Numbered from the stretch's first letter, positions 23,577 through 36,400 are shown. The stretch: DNA of 64,000 nt from Phlebiopsis flavidoalba (GCA_035772785.1 JAOCPU010000051.1:62001-126000); one strand, 5' to 3'. Numbers and translations are program-made. The notes: generated by a model from the sequence alone, not told the origin.

Positions 23577-25015
23577 CTACTTTGCCTCGGTCGGGCACCA
23601 CGCGTCTACGCAAACCTGCTCTTCTTCTGGCCACCCCGCGCCAAAGCCCGCGGCCTCCGCGACCTTCTCCGCCTCGACGCCCTCGCGCTCGGCCTCCTCG
23701 TTGAGGCGGATCTCCATTGCGCGCGTACTCGTCCGCGCTGAGGTGCCCGCGGCTTTCGCCGCGTTCGAGGCGCGCGCGGTACGCGACCGGTACTTGGTGT
23801 CCCCGTGCCAAAGAGGCGGTCGCACGCACCAGCGGAAGGACGTGCTGAAGTTGTTCACGAACGCCATGTGGATGGAAGTCGTTGGTGCTCGGCGCCGCTC
23901 CAGAAGGGGAGGATGTGCTGCAGGCTCCACGGGAATATCTACATTCCTCATCAGCATTTTCTCTTTTTTGATTATTTTTATGGCTCACCGTAGCCGGAGT
24001 GCGCGTCGATGGCCTGGAAGAGGCGCAAGCGTGATCCAGATGTAGACGTGTGAAGATGTAAAAAAAGTGTGCAGGTCGTGGCGGAAGCCCGCAGTAGAGG
24101 ATCTCGGCCGAGAGGATCACCGTGCCCGTGCCGAGGATGTGAACACCAAGGATATGATGTCTTGGTGGAGGCGGGGTGCGCCGTTACTCGGCCGCCGAGG
24201 CCAAAAACGGCGCACGGCCTCGGGTGTGTACCTGGTGGTGGCACTCTTGTGTAGGATGTGCTCTGTACAGCGGGCCCCAGTGGAGCGCCTGGTGCGCTCT
24301 GCAGGCCTCCGTCAGCAGCCGCATGCATACACATATGCCCGCGTGGGCGCACGCACCAAAAGTAGTCTGGAACCAATGTCCTCGAACACGACAAAAAGAA
24401 GAACACCCTGCGGGACGATGGCGGCCCAGGGCGTGGCAAAGTGTCGACCTAGCCAGGGGCAGTTACGCTTGGCATATGGCCGAGGCAACTCTCGGCCTAT
24501 GGGGTGGGAAGTAGGCTCAGATGTACCGGGCAGCTCGGACGGTAAATTTAACTTACCTAAAGTGCCCGAGAGCATTGTCGACCTAGCTTTCGTGCCACTG
24601 CTCCCACGTGCCTCGGCAGTAGTCCGCCCGTATCGCGCAACCTTAGGTCGGCCCTTCCTGCAAGCTTCCAACCGCCGGACAGTACACGGCTAGCAGCGCC
24701 CCCCGTCGCGACTACGCATCGCCCTACTGGATCGCGCGGCCAAATGTTACACTGAATCTGCGGGGGTCGTCACGGAGAGGGTGTTATGAGGAGTGGAAAC
24801 GGAGGCGGTCGCGCACCTCGTGACGCCGAGAAGGAGAAAGCTCGCGAGCATGCCCCGTCGCGAGCACGGGGTTTGCCGATCCAGAGGTACCTACGAGGGC
24901 TCCCACTGGAGCTTCGAGCCAGCTGAGCTTTGTGAAAAGTCGTGGTCGCGGCGCTACAGCACACGCTCGCGTCGTGCGGTAGCCCAGCGATCGTCGCACA
25001 CGTCGTGTTCGACAT
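23577..25015 (-). CDS. ERG25: methylsterol monooxygenase-like (ERG25), frame-disrupted
   Basis: ER-membrane di-iron enzyme that oxidises the C-4 methyl groups of sterols in ergosterol synthesis. Start chosen at 25015 (MSNTTCATIAGLPHDASVCC). FTKLSWLEA and YLWIGKP/NPVLATG match the family N-terminus, and PWAAIVPQGVLLFVVFED the helix before the first His box. An intron (about 24288-24352) splits that box, which continues AHQALHWGPLY. APF and AAE, then AHPA, and RLRLFQAIDAHSGY precede another intron (about 23942-23988). Next is GAEH, DFH and HMAFVNNFSTSFRW, the third His box, interrupted by two one-base insertions. The C-terminus has ADEYARAMEIRLNEEAERE and ends at 23577. All expected histidines can be located if single-base slips are allowed, so sequencing error is at least as likely as decay. 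The 24540-24780 section is poorly conserved. Confidence 0.75.
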
Positions 25016-25526
25016 CGTCCGTCGCGTGGTTTGAGGTCGTGGGTGGCGTTTGGATGGTGGACGCAGGGCCAGGTGCCACGGGCCGGTCTTTTTTGAATTG
25101 CGGCGATTTTCCCCTTGCGTGGGTGGTAAAAAAAACCACGATGATGCGCCGCCTGTTGCCATCAGCCCTCTTAGACACGACGGCGCCCCCCGCCTACCTG
25201 TTCCGCAGTCCTCCTTGCCTGTGCTTCTCCCCGCGGGTCACTCGCAGGCCCGGCCGGCGAGAGTCCTGCTTGGCCGCCGCCGCGTCCTGCTGCGCGTCGT
25301 ACGGTTTTGCTGCGCCGTTCGTGTCACTCGCGCTTTTTCTGCAACGTGGCGTGGGGCTTGGTCTCTGTGCGTCGGGAATCGGGACGGAAAATTGCGTGGG
25401 GAAGCTGCCTGTGAGTGTCGGGGCCGTAGCGTGCGGATATATACGAAATCTCCTGCTTTCACTCCAGACTGGCTGTGCGTGTGTCCGACCTCGGCTCTGC
25501 GACGTTACTGTTCGAAATAGTGTCGC
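25016..25526. other. promoter side of the ERG25-like gene
   Basis: No gene recognised. It probably holds the promoter of the minus-strand ERG25-like gene. Confidence 0.3.
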
Positions 25527-26248
25527 GTGCGATTAAGCCAGACTGCTAGCCAACGCTCCAGCCCGAGGTGCTCGAGCGCAAACCGCCCCGCCCGACCTGC
25601 CTCGCAAGCCCTGGGGGCCATGTACGCGCCTACGGCCTGCGCACGCTGTACCAGACCCACCTCGCACCGGCCCGCGCCCACGCGCCACGACCGTCCTGCT
25701 CCTCGCCACCCTCGCCGCGCGCCGCCCCCGCAGCGCCGCTCCCTCCCCCCGCCTGCCCCTTCCTCCCCACCTCGCGCGTGCGCTGCGCTCCGGCTCGACC
25801 TCTTCCTTCGTACCCTGCTGCGTCTCCTCGACCGCGCGCTCCACCCTGCCCCCCGCCGCTGCCTAACCCCGCTCCTTACAGCACCTTTCTCCGGGCTGCC
25901 GCGCGCCCCTCGCACGACTGCCACAACCCCTCCACCCCTCCCCGCGAAACGCGCTCCCCCCAAGTGCGCTGCCGCGCCTCGTCCCCACGCCTGCTTGCGC
26001 GTCCTGGTAACCTCACGCGCTCCTCGACGAGCCCCTCACATCCTTCCTCGCGTCCGCAGGACGCCCTCGCCGCGCTGAGCCACGCCCCTCACGGCCCACA
26101 GCCCCCACGCCCGGTCCCTCCCCGCGCCTCACCGCCCTGCGCGTCGTGCACACAGGGCGGCAGGCCCGCGCGCGCGGCGCCGAGGGTGCACGACGCGGAC
26201 CTCGCGCCGCTCGTGCGCGTGACGGTTGCCGCGTCTCACGGGACTTGA
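25527..26248. other. very GC-rich island with open frames on both strands
   Basis: Nearly stop-free in several frames because of extreme C content on the + strand. The plus-strand translation is Pro/Arg/Ala/His-rich and the minus one Gly/Arg/Ala-rich, so open frames are not evidence of coding. One plus-strand segment (LDLFLRTLLRLLDRALHPAP) could be a helix. No family recognised. It could hold part of a real gene, but I cannot tell which strand. Confidence 0.25.
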
Positions 26249-27785
26249 TGGACCTTGCCACGCGCGCGATTTTCGCGGGCTGGAGGCGGCGCACGTCCTC
26301 ACCAGCGCTGTTCGTATTTCTTTTCCGTGCGTCTTTCCTTTCTCATTGTGGGTGAGTGCTGATGGGTGGGTGTAGGGACTGCAATTGGCACGGGACACGC
26401 ATCGACCAGCTCACGCGTGGCTCTTCTCAGACCAGACCGGTTTCCACATCTCTTGGGCCGTTATTCCGCGACCAGAAGCAAGAAACAGGCGTCCTGACGG
26501 GTTCCCGACGCTACACCCTCCTAGCCACCCTCGGGCCAGAACGCCGTACGCCCAGTGGTGTCGCCACCCACACATCCGCCCCAAACAGCCGACCGCTGGC
26601 AAAAGCCCAAACCGTACCGGCTCGATCCACACCACCACTCGCCGCCCCCCAGACAATCCACCCGAACCCCATTCAGAGCACCTCCTCGCTATTCTCCACG
26701 AATCCCCTTGATCACTCCCAAACGAGCAGCACGCCCCGCCGCGCTCTCCCGCGCCCGCCTGCACTCCCCAGCCGAGCGAGCAGCTCGTCGTGGCTGCCAG
26801 GGGCCTGTCGTCGACTCCGTCGCCCCTCGAGCTCAGAGGTACTCTCGGCTCTGCCGGGTCGTCCCAGGTGCGCCGTCCGAGTTGACGTGGGGTCGTGCGG
26901 CGTTCTGTGTGCGCGCTGCTGGAGATGAGTAGCGCTGAGTGAGCGGGGGGGGGCGCGTCGTTTCGTAACGGCTGCCGCTAACGCATAACGCGTTGTGCGG
27001 GTCGTGTGGCATTGGAGTCGACGGTGCCTCGGACCCGGATTAATATCGACACGGACAGAGATGCCCCTTTTTGGTGCCCTGTGATGTACGGCGAATGTGG
27101 GTACTGTCTTGAATGATACTCACGAGCCACTTCCAGCACCACTCTGGAGCTTTCCGTGAGTGGCCTCTCACAGTTGCAGTAGAGCGAGGAGCTCACCATC
27201 TCACTACTATCCGTTAGGCTCAGTAAACACCTTTGATCCCAATGTTAGGCTCAAACGCAAAGCCGCTGCAATTGGCACTACACTCATAGGATTGGGGCCG
27301 AAGCTCACCCGTCGACTCCTTTTGAGACTTGATGTGCGTCCTTCTACGCCCCTCGTCTCGTCAGCTGCGACCACCGCCGAGAAGTGAGCGCGCCGAGTCT
27401 ACTACCTTTGCACCTTCCGAAAACACCGCGCGGGATTTGTAAGGTTCGTGGCCGTTGGCCAGGACCGAGCATAGATGAAACCACACTTCCGTCACAAATT
27501 ATCGTCGCTCCAGCACATGCCATCTGCGGTGTGGGTCTTCAATGCAACTGCATGCGACGATATGCGTCTCGCCGTTCCGTAGTGTGTCTCTCTGTCTGTT
27601 GACGCAACCTTTACGTGCTCACTTGTTGACCTCGAAAAAAAAACGGTCGAGACAGTAGAAAAAAATGCCTACTCAGCCCTCGAAATTGTACAGTAATCGC
27701 AGTCAATGAATACGAAGGTAAATTATCACACAAACTCCCGCGAGCCGGGAATCAGAAGCAACGCACTGCAGCCCACATACACCCC
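26249..27785. other. 1.5 kb without a recognisable gene
   Basis: Only short overlapping frames are seen. There is a run of ten G at 26945-26954 and A-rich stretches near 27635-27665. Nothing else notable. Confidence 0.35.
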
Positions 27786-29571
27786 CTACACCCGCCCATC
27801 AGCTCCACCCCCACGCCAAAAAGCTGCCAAAAAAAGACTCACCGCCGTAAGCACCCAAATCGCGCCCGGGCTCCGCTCCAGGCTAGCAGCCCACAACGCA
27901 TCATACACCGGCGCGCGCACCGCAGCCGCCACACCCTCGAGCAATCGCCGACCCACGAGCGCCCTCCACCTTTGGGCCCCCTGGTGCGGCGGTTGTTTTA
28001 GACAGCAGCGAGCGTGACGAGGCGCTGGAGCGACGGGCGCGCGGGCGCGCCGAGGGGCGCCGGCCGCCATAGCTGTTTGTCGATGTGAGTGAGGTGGATG
28101 ATACGGAGGGGTGTGTGCGGCGTACAGAGCGCGACGGGGACGGTGCGTCTCGGCTGAGCGAGGTGAGGAGGGGTACCGAGTGCGTCCATGAGGAACGCGA
28201 GGCGGGATATTATGGCGAGTTCTTGCGCAGCGGGGTAGCTCGTTTGGTGGGTGGGCTGCGGGACCGGAGAGGAGAGGCGTGCGCTCCGCTGATGATGACG
28301 GCGGGCGTGGTTTGGCTATGCAACGGCGGTAGCCCGCATACAAACGCAGGGAGAACCAGCAAGACCGCAGCCGCGCGGGGGAACGGTGTTCATGACGGCA
28401 ACTGATCATACCCGCCTGCAGAATACAATCAGGCACGCGTCGGCCTGGTGCCAAAAGAATGGACGTACAGCGCCTCGGGGAAAGTCCAAACATTGTGGTC
28501 ACAGTACGGAACGATGAATCCGTTGGCTTGCTGACCGACGCGACGAACATGCAAAAAGGCCGCTCCTACGAGCCATCGCAGGGTACGATGCCCACAGACG
28601 AGGGATAGGGGGCCCAGCAGGTCGCGTTGATCAGCATCTTCGTCCATCCTCCGCAGTCCACGGCGGTCAGGATTCGCCGCCGCACCATCCCCCGAAGGCT
28701 CCGCGGGAGGGGAGAGTCTCCGGGACAACGAACCACGCATACGACCCACATACCCAGCCCAATTCACCACGCGCGAGCGCGCAGTTCTCCGCATACAACC
28801 CCCGCGCGACGGACACGGCGCCGAGCAGCGGGGCGAGCGCCGCGCCGCGCCAGTACATGATCCAGAGGACGCCGACGTAGAACGACCTGCAGCGCGGCGC
28901 GGGCGGGGACTACAGTCGCCACACGAACGCGCTGCGTGCGCCGGTCCATCGTGGGGCAGGCCGCCGGCGCAGCCTTTGGTTGCTGGGTGGGGCGGCGAGC
29001 AGGACCCGAGCGGGGGGCGCCGCCAGGAATTCTTTTGTGCTGCAGCGGAACGAGCGGTCAGCGCGGCTCGGTCGTCGTCGGGGTGTGTGTAGCCGCACCG
29101 GCAGCGAGGGCAAGCCATGCGCTGGCCGACGGCGGTAAGCAGACGCTGATGAGGAGCATGCTGTACCGCCTTCCGCGCGTTTCAGCTCACTCTAATAACG
29201 TGTCGACCAGCTTTCAGTAGAACGCGGTCGAGAGTGTGCTGACACACCGTGTAGATGGTCTGGAAGGCGGCGATAATCCCGCGAGGTACGCGGCGTACGG
29301 GACGTTGGGGTCGTGCGGCATGCGTGTTGTGCTCGAGAGCATTCGCTCATGCTCATGCCACAGTGGGTGCGCGCGGAGGAGATACGTGTTCGGACTGTGA
29401 GCTCGTGTGATGTTGGGATCCTACGCTCAGGAGGAGCGCGAGGTGGGCTGGGTAGCACGGCGATGGAGGGCGTGATCGCCAGCTTGTCGTCATCTGCCCC
29501 CGGCAGATACTTTCGCAAGCGAGGAGTAAGAGGACAGTTTGGAGGTTAGCTGTGTTGGGGAGTACCGGCAT
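27786..29571 (-). CDS. possible multi-pass membrane protein, unrecognised
   Basis: Noise-tolerant minus-strand reading gives hydrophobic blocks separated by plausible loops: PNVPYAAYLAG with IIAAFQTIYTVCQHTLDRVL (about 29220-29310), YWRGAALAPLLGAVSVARGL (about 28800-28857), GWVCGSYAWFVVPET (about 28710-28760), QANGFIVPYCDHNVWTF near 28500, and SPGAIWVLTAVSLFLAAFWR near the C-terminus (about 27810-27870). This pattern suggests several membrane helices. The VPET run vaguely recalls sugar-transporter proteins, but the rest does not, so I do not assign a family. GC-rich context and frame changes make start, end and exons uncertain; it could be more than one gene. Confidence 0.3.
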
Positions 29572-30047
29572 GGGAGGTTTCAGATAGTGCCCTTGCGAAC
29601 GTGAAAGTGGCGTGTAGCGAACGTTTGATTGTGTGGCGATGCTTACGTAACTCTGTTGATGACCTGCTCGAACGAATGATATTGTCCAAGACCACTTTGA
29701 GCAACTTCGCCAGGCTCTAGATGATGAAGAGTATGATCATGTTTGTGTAGCTGAAGGGAGAAATAAACATACTATACAAATAAACCGTGCTTTTCATTTG
29801 AGGCGGGTTAAGCCAGACAGTCCAGGCGTACATACACCGTCTTACTGCGGCACCAAGCACGTCAAACTCGAGGGTTTGTTTGCATGAATAACAATCATGT
29901 ATGGTACTGTCTTAGGCTATTCTGGCTAGTATTGGCAGAAGAATTTTATTCGCTCTCACTGTGAAATCATCAAAGCTTACAGCCGCTTTCCAGGTGATGA
30001 TAACCCGGAGTAGTCATATTTATGGCTTCGTCTCTTGAAACCCTCTC
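29572..30047. other. intergenic, no gene seen
   Basis: AT-richer than the flanks, with no reading frame of note. It lies 3' of the questin-oxidase-like gene. Confidence 0.4.
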
Positions 30048-31870
30048 TCATTCCAATCCAAATGACCTGTTAGCTGTAAGACCTCGGCGACCTCGAATGC
30101 AAAGCAAAGTCCCATCGAGCACCTCCGCGCCTTTGACGCACTCTGAGAGTGCGCAAACGCGCGCCAGGAGCGGTGTCGCCATACTCTTCGCGAAAGCATT
30201 CAGCAGGCACGATGCGTCTTTGCAGGAATGCATGTCGGCGTGCACCACGGCGTTAGTCTGCATTAATCGGCAGCCATGGGCCTTGGTGTCTCCGCGGGGA
30301 GGGAGTGTGTCCTTGGCTGGGCTGAGAGCGGGGAGAGGGCGGGGCCGAATGCGACGCCCGAATACGCGCGTAGTTTCGGTAGTAAAAATCGATGGATTAG
30401 GCAGACAGTGGTAGGGCGACCGTCGAGGAATCGACGTACGAAAGTCGTGAGATAGCGCTTGTAAAAATATGTATGGTGCGCAGGAGGAGCGATGACGAAG
30501 AAAGGCTCAGAGCATTGATGCCCTGAAGAGAGATCATCATGAGACTTGAGAGGTGAAACGAGGTGCATACTGACCCAGAAAGCTTTAGAGATTGTAGTGG
30601 ATGTAAAACAGCGATTACGCTACACTTGAAGAAATCGGCATTGAAAGCACCGTTGTTATCTTCACCTTGAGCTCTTCCTGCCCATCCACCTACGCCATAC
30701 ATAAAGTAAATCGTGACCATCCACGCCAGCTCCTCAATGCAACTTGCGACGGCTTATGGTCGCCCCGCTCGGGCAAAACCGTCCATTAGTCCACGCATCT
30801 GCATATCCTATGAGCTTGTGGGTAAACTGTATTGACCACAGCATCCAAAGCAAGCCAGGTACTGGGGAGAGGAGTCGGTGCCTAAATTTGGTAGGATGCC
30901 GATACTAGACGGTCCAAGTTCTGGATCGTTGATGACTTGTGCGAGCACCTCGATTGCATGTACGTCCCGCGATGGGCCATGAGAGTGGCGAAATGGAATG
31001 GTAGGGGAAGTCCAGAGACTGTCCGCGGTAAAGGGGCTCGCCCACTTAGTCTCAATAGCAGCCTGAGCAACACCTACAGGATTGAGCGGGTTAAAAGACA
31101 ATGTGTGACTTAGGAGCAAACACCGCGTACCTTCTACAAGCATCCCGGGCATATCGAACTCCGTGCCATAGCCAACGTGGATGAGTGGATGAAGAAACCC
31201 TCCCAGGAAGCGGGCCAGCATGAGGGGTTTCGCAACGTGTTTTCCAGGGACAATATTCGCATCCGCGGAAAAAATGTAATCCTCTAGGATAGACTGCATC
31301 GTCTTTCTTCTCCTGAAGGATGAGGGTCGGAGAAAAAGACTACGTAAGCTTGGTAGTAGCTGTCATGCAATGTTAGATATTGCGGAGTCTGTATGGGACA
31401 GACGAGGATGACTTACTTGTCGTCGCCGAGATGGTCCTTCCAATTAGCCTTATTGATGACGCTCCCCGCAGGCGTGTCTTTAGCTTCTGCCGGAAATGCG
31501 GTGCTTTCAAACGCAGGGGTAAGATACACGACGTGGCTTTCATATGCCGCCTTGATAACGTTGCTGCGTCCGCACCATGGTCCATATGGTCAAAAGATGA
31601 TGAGTAGAATGACTAGAAAGACAATATTAGGACGGATTAGCTGTATAGCCTAGGGATAAGTTGAATGACTTGCTTATGGAAAATCTTTCCGTTGAAGAAT
31701 ATGTGGAAACGACGGTGGTTGTCACGCAGACAATCCAGAAGTGCTGTGATAGACTCGTGGGTCCGTCCAGGGATATCGAGCCGCATTTACGCCATGATCG
31801 GACCGAGGAGGCCGCTGGCACCTGGGAGCGGGGAAGAGGGTTCTAAGCTGGTTGGGACAGTGGCGTCCAT
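30048..31870 (-). CDS. questin-oxidase-like protein (DUF4243), copy 1
   Basis: The family includes questin oxidase, a Baeyer-Villiger-type oxygenase of fungal polyketide pathways; most members, probably including this one, are uncharacterised. The start at 31870 (MDATVP) matches the MDAT starts of copies 2 and 3. Exons then give DCLRDNHRRFHIFFN-like sequence (about 31680-31760), VINKANWKDHLGDDK (about 31410-31470), SILEDYIFSADANIVPGKHV, KPLMLARFLGGFLHPLIHVG and YGTEFDMPGMLVEGT (31130-31299), DVHAIEVLAQVINDPELG, then YGVGGWAGRAQGEDNNGAFN (about 30640-30700) and a C-terminal GAEVLDGTLLCI and GLTANR ending near 30048. The His-rich HPLIHxGYG motif is intact. Frame slips occur in the first and last exons. 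It is the most diverged and most isolated of the three copies. Confidence 0.85.
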
Positions 31871-32352
31871 TGGTTCAAGGATATAAGTGTGAGAACTGTT
31901 GTGTACGCAAGAGGATATGTTGATGATGAGAGAACTGCTCGCAACCAAAGACTATTTATATGGTGATCATGACTCGGCAAGAGATGTGGAACGAGGGTTG
32001 CGTCTCGTGTTCGTAACGTGACTGTGTGTGTTTTGCATTACTACGTTTCCCCCGTTGAATATAGCCCTTATCCGTCTATCGTCCTGAAGTCAGACAACAT
32101 AAAGACCCAAATAGGAGAGAAATCATCTAGAGTGCATTATTTCCACAAGCTTCTGTTCTTCGGGGGCCCTAGTCGTGGGTATGCAGTCAGAATATAGCCC
32201 AAATATTCCAGATGGAGAAAGGTAAACAACACTTAACTGTCCGGCAAACGCGCCGCTCTGCCGACATACCAGACATCTGGAGGGCTTCAAGCTTTGATTT
32301 GCACTCAGCCTCGTAGAGTCCGGATCCAGTATTTGGTGAGCGCGATGACTGT
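31871..32352. other. intergenic, divergent promoter region
   Basis: Lies between the minus-strand questin-oxidase-like gene and a plus-strand open frame. It probably holds the promoter of the former; no gene seen. Confidence 0.35.
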
Positions 32353-32766
32353 GTGAAGTCAACTGTCGCGAACATTCTCACCAACACTCACCTTCTCAAC
32401 ATAATGTCACCGCACGCGATGACCTGTGATGGAGGTACAAAGCCACAAGCTGGGCCGTACTCCTACAGTTTGAGTGTATCAAGGCATGCCGAGTGCCACT
32501 GGCCAGTCAATGATCAGACTCACAAGCTCCCAGATTCGCAACAAATTCGTCTAGATGATTTGTCAGACCGGTTCCCAGAGAACGTGACTGGTCTTAGCTC
32601 AGACGATGAAATAGGGAGCGGCATCGTCACGCATTTGATAGACGACATGGCATGGCTGGTACAAAACCAAGTCATTCGTCTCGGGGTTGCAAAGCTTACA
32701 CGTGACCGCATAAAATGCTCAAACGACAACAAGAGCCCTGACGAGCACCTCCGAGAGGCGAGATGA
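32353..32766 (+). CDS. hypothetical protein, 137 codons
   Basis: An uninterrupted frame begins at ATG 32353, with a second in-frame ATG at 32404 (MSPHAMTCDGGTKPQAGPYS). The product is hydrophilic with an acidic middle (IRLDDLSDRFPENVTGLSSD) and a basic C-terminus (KLTRDRIKCSNDNK). It has no signal peptide, membrane helix or recognised domain. In a window where most frames are broken, 138 clean codons are mildly suggestive of coding, but there is no conservation evidence. Alternatively it is a chance frame between the two minus-strand genes. Confidence 0.3.
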   Translation: MKSTVANILTNTHLLNIMSPHAMTCDGGTKPQAGPYSYSLSVSRHAECHWPVNDQTHKLPDSQQIRLDDLSDRFPENVTGLSSDDEIGSGIVTHLIDDMAWLVQNQVIRLGVAKLTRDRIKCSNDNKSPDEHLREAR

Positions 32767-33475
32767 AGATGACTTCGTGTTGCGTTTTCGTGAGTGTCAT
32801 CCTGTCATTCGAGTGTGAAATGGGTCAACTCACCTTATTTGAATACTCTGGGTAATAGATAGGTAGGCAGCGATGACCAGTTTGACCCAGGGCGGCCACC
32901 AAGATGATATCAATGAATCGTGCTTTCTAGCAAAGTTCTCGGTTTTGATATTTGCCAGGAGCGAGGAAGGGTAAATGTGAATGTTGTGTCTAAAAGTCTC
33001 AGTACTCTCGCACAGTGCATGCAAAATTGACAGCAAGGAATACGAGGTTCAGGGTAGAAATTACTGGTAGCGGACTCGGATAAGACACACTGCGCAGATG
33101 TGGCCGAGGTGTGGCGCTGATGCATCGGTATTTTCCACGCACGTGACTCAAAACGACGCTGAAGCGCTGAAGGTCGAACTCGCGATATGATTGGCGTGGT
33201 ACAAGGTGAAGATGATGATGCAGTGCTGGTTTGACCCTCCTCTGCGAAGATAAAGTATGAAGGCGCTATAGTGTTGCCATGTCACTTGAGATGGAATACA
33301 AGGCGTTTGTTTGTAATGATTCTATCGAGATACATTTGATTCTTTTCTTGTCGTACAATTCTACTCATAATCAAAACATAGTGGTCCGTAGCTTGCATGA
33401 TAATTGCGATGTGTGATGATATAAAGATGTACTTTTCCTGCCGTGCGTAGCGATTAGGATGTTTTTGAGAGGCCG
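32767..33475. other. intergenic, 3' side of URA2
   Basis: AT-rich sequence downstream of the URA2 stop. No gene recognised; a short minus frame at 32830-33036 has no recognisable content. Confidence 0.35.
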
Positions 33476-36400
33476 TTAAGCCATCACGCTCGCCAACAAG
33501 GCCATGCGGATCTATGCGATGGTGAGAAATTGCGTAGACTGAGGAAGTACTTGAGACTTACGAAGAGACCATAACGCATTTGCCGGAAGTATACGGGCGC
33601 GGCGAGAGTCGAAGTCAACTTCGGGGTCGATTTCTACGAGGAATGTCAGCCGTGAACAAGCATTCAATGCGGATCAGACTCACCGTTGACTTCTGGGGAG
33701 AGGGTGCATGACGATCATGTCTTCCTTGGCGCGAGCCAGTAGAGAGTGGTCGACGCGGTAGGCGTCCTTAACGGAAAGCCATTCTGCCTCGGTTGCGAAG
33801 CGCTCCTTCTGGACACGAGTGACGTAAAGAACATCTGTCTCGGCTGAGAACATCTTCGAGAAGAGAGATTCGCAAATCTTTACAGTCACGCCGGCCTTGC
33901 GCGCAGCTGGGATACGACGGATGCGGGCATGGCGAGGGCAAGCCGGGGCGACGAAGTTCAGGCGGACGCTGTACATGCACAAGAGGTGTGACCAGACTGT
34001 GGACTGGTGCGACCGGTTCTTGAGATCACCCAGTGCAGCGTGATGGTTGGGCGACCGTTGACGGGAAGTACCCGAGTGGACACAGCTCCGACTGGATGGT
34101 GTACACATCCAGAAGGGCCTGCAGAGATCGTATCAGCGACTGCTATCTATGCAATGAACCAAGTACATTACCTTGAGTGTGGTGCTCTCCGATGCCGTCT
34201 CCAGCATTAATCACGGGGACGGGGAGAACTTGGCGGCCAGTTGCGAGCTTCCAACATCGGGGTGGACGAATGACGATAGCATCTTGCGTAGGCAGCCGAG
34301 GGTCCTGATTGTGTCGGGAGAGTCTCACCCTTTAGCCACTGAGGACGCGTATCGGCGTTGACGGAGACAAAACCTCGCCACCGCAACGTTTCATGTCATC
34401 CAAATCGGCAGCATCGAAGGAGGAGGAGGTAACGAGTAGACGGCTCGTAGAACATGGTGCAAAAGAACCTTGCCCTTGAGGAATGTCAAGGATACCGTTT
34501 CCTCTCGACCTGAAGCTGCATCTCGTGTGCAAGGGAGAACAGATCGTGGATGTCCTTGTGCGTGAAACTGCTTCACGGAAAGAATGGTGCTTTTGGTGGA
34601 ATGCGGGATGACGGGGCGCCGAAGGAAGAGAGTCCTGCAGGAGCATTGAGCGGGCCGTGCAAAGCCTGCGGGATGAATAGGCAACAAGTGTTCGGCAGGT
34701 CGGAGAGGGCTCGCAAAACAAAAAAAAAATAAACCGGCACAAGCCATCACCACCAAAAAAAAAAAACAAAAAAAAAAAAAAAGCACAACGAACACACAGA
34801 GATAAAACACGAAATATAAAACACAGCACAAAAAAACAAAAAATCACGAGACACCCAGAACAAGTAAACAACAACACAAAACAAGAAAAAAAACAAAAAC
34901 AAACAAGAGCCGACAAAAAATAAACAAACAGACAGCAACAAACAACACAACCCAACCACACACCAAACCGACGAGCCAAAAAAAAAACCACAAAAAAAAA
35001 AACACACAGCAAAAAACAAAAAACAGAAGAAAAACAAAAAAAACAAACGCACAAAAAGTAAGCATCGAAAAAGGAAGCAATCAAAGAGGACTCAAAGCAC
35101 AACAGACAAGGTTTGGGTGCGAGGTCAGAGGTTTTAAGCAGGCAGCGCCTGATGAAATAGAAGGCGTGCCCGCTCGCGGGTTGGGTGAACGATGGTGGCA
35201 CTGTGGACACATCACGGCCGAGCGGCGTAGTTGTCTGAGTAAACGCCTGTCGAGGTAAGTCCGTCTGCCCGTAAAACGAGCACACGATGGATGGCTTTCC
35301 GGTCGAGGACGCGTGACTCCGCAGGGGCGACCACGCCTTGGTCTTTTTTTATCCGGCCGAACGTGGTGGAAACCTTAGTTTTCCTGCCGACGTACGACCT
35401 CGACGTGGGTGTGAACCTGGTCGGAAGGCCAAAGATGCGAATGGGGTTGTCGTGAAGACGAAGTTCGACGTCCTTCCAGGGGTGAGAGGGCCGCCTTCAA
35501 CAGCGACTGGTCCGTCAGCAGCAGGGGAAGGGTCTCCTCCACGCCATCGGCCGAAGCAAGCGTTTTGGGCCTCTTTGCGCGAGAGACTTAGAACCAACCA
35601 GGAAGGGAACGTCGCCCGTTGAGAAAGCGTCGATGGCATCAATCGCTCTTATTCCAGAGTGCCTTCTGGTCCTTCTTATAGACGGAAGACAGTCTACTCC
35701 ACCATACTGTTGCATGAGTGAAGAAGAGGGAGTAAGACAGAGACATCAGCTAGGTGACCTCCAGAGCTTCTTGCCCTTGCTCAGCGAGATCAACAGCATG
35801 TCCTCTCATTGGCTCTGGACATCGGTGACGTGGACAGGGTCGGTTGGTGCAGGCCGGCAAGTAGGAGGATGGGGGCCAGGCGAGATCCTTTGGCGTTCGT
35901 TACAAATGAGCTTGTTCGAGGGCATGCGTTGAATGGTGTGGCCGTGCCTGAACTGCCGGTCATGTCAGTTGAATTTCGGATGGGGATGAAGCAGAGACTG
36001 TTCCGCGGCAGCTTTGAGATCGTCTGTACGCAGTGGTCGTGAGTGGGCAAAAGAGTGGGCTTGAAGACATTTCGGGTGGCGGGGTCGCCGTGATTGGCTG
36101 AATAGCGTAGTTTCTGAAGGGCTGCCTGGGTAAATGTTTGCTTCGGAATCTGGCTCGTAGATACGGCGCTGAATACGGACACAGCGGATCTGGTCTAGGC
36201 ATCGGAACGGCAAGACCAGGGCGTGGTCGAATGAAGCCACCGCTGATCAGACGCCTTTTTAGGGTGTAGGCCTCAACGAAGTCAGCGGGAAGTTTTGTCT
36301 CAGTGATACGGCAGGGACGCATGTCGGAGATGAAAGAACAAACATTGATGACGGGACCCGGGCGGCGGTGTTCAGTGGTTGTGCGAAGTCTTGAAGTCGA

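Noticed and set aside
34332..35285. 317-codon minus-strand open frame rich in Phe/Cys
   Set aside because: It is a run-through of URA2 sequence in mixed frames and the A/C-rich tract; only the edges match URA2 and the centre is homopolymer translation.
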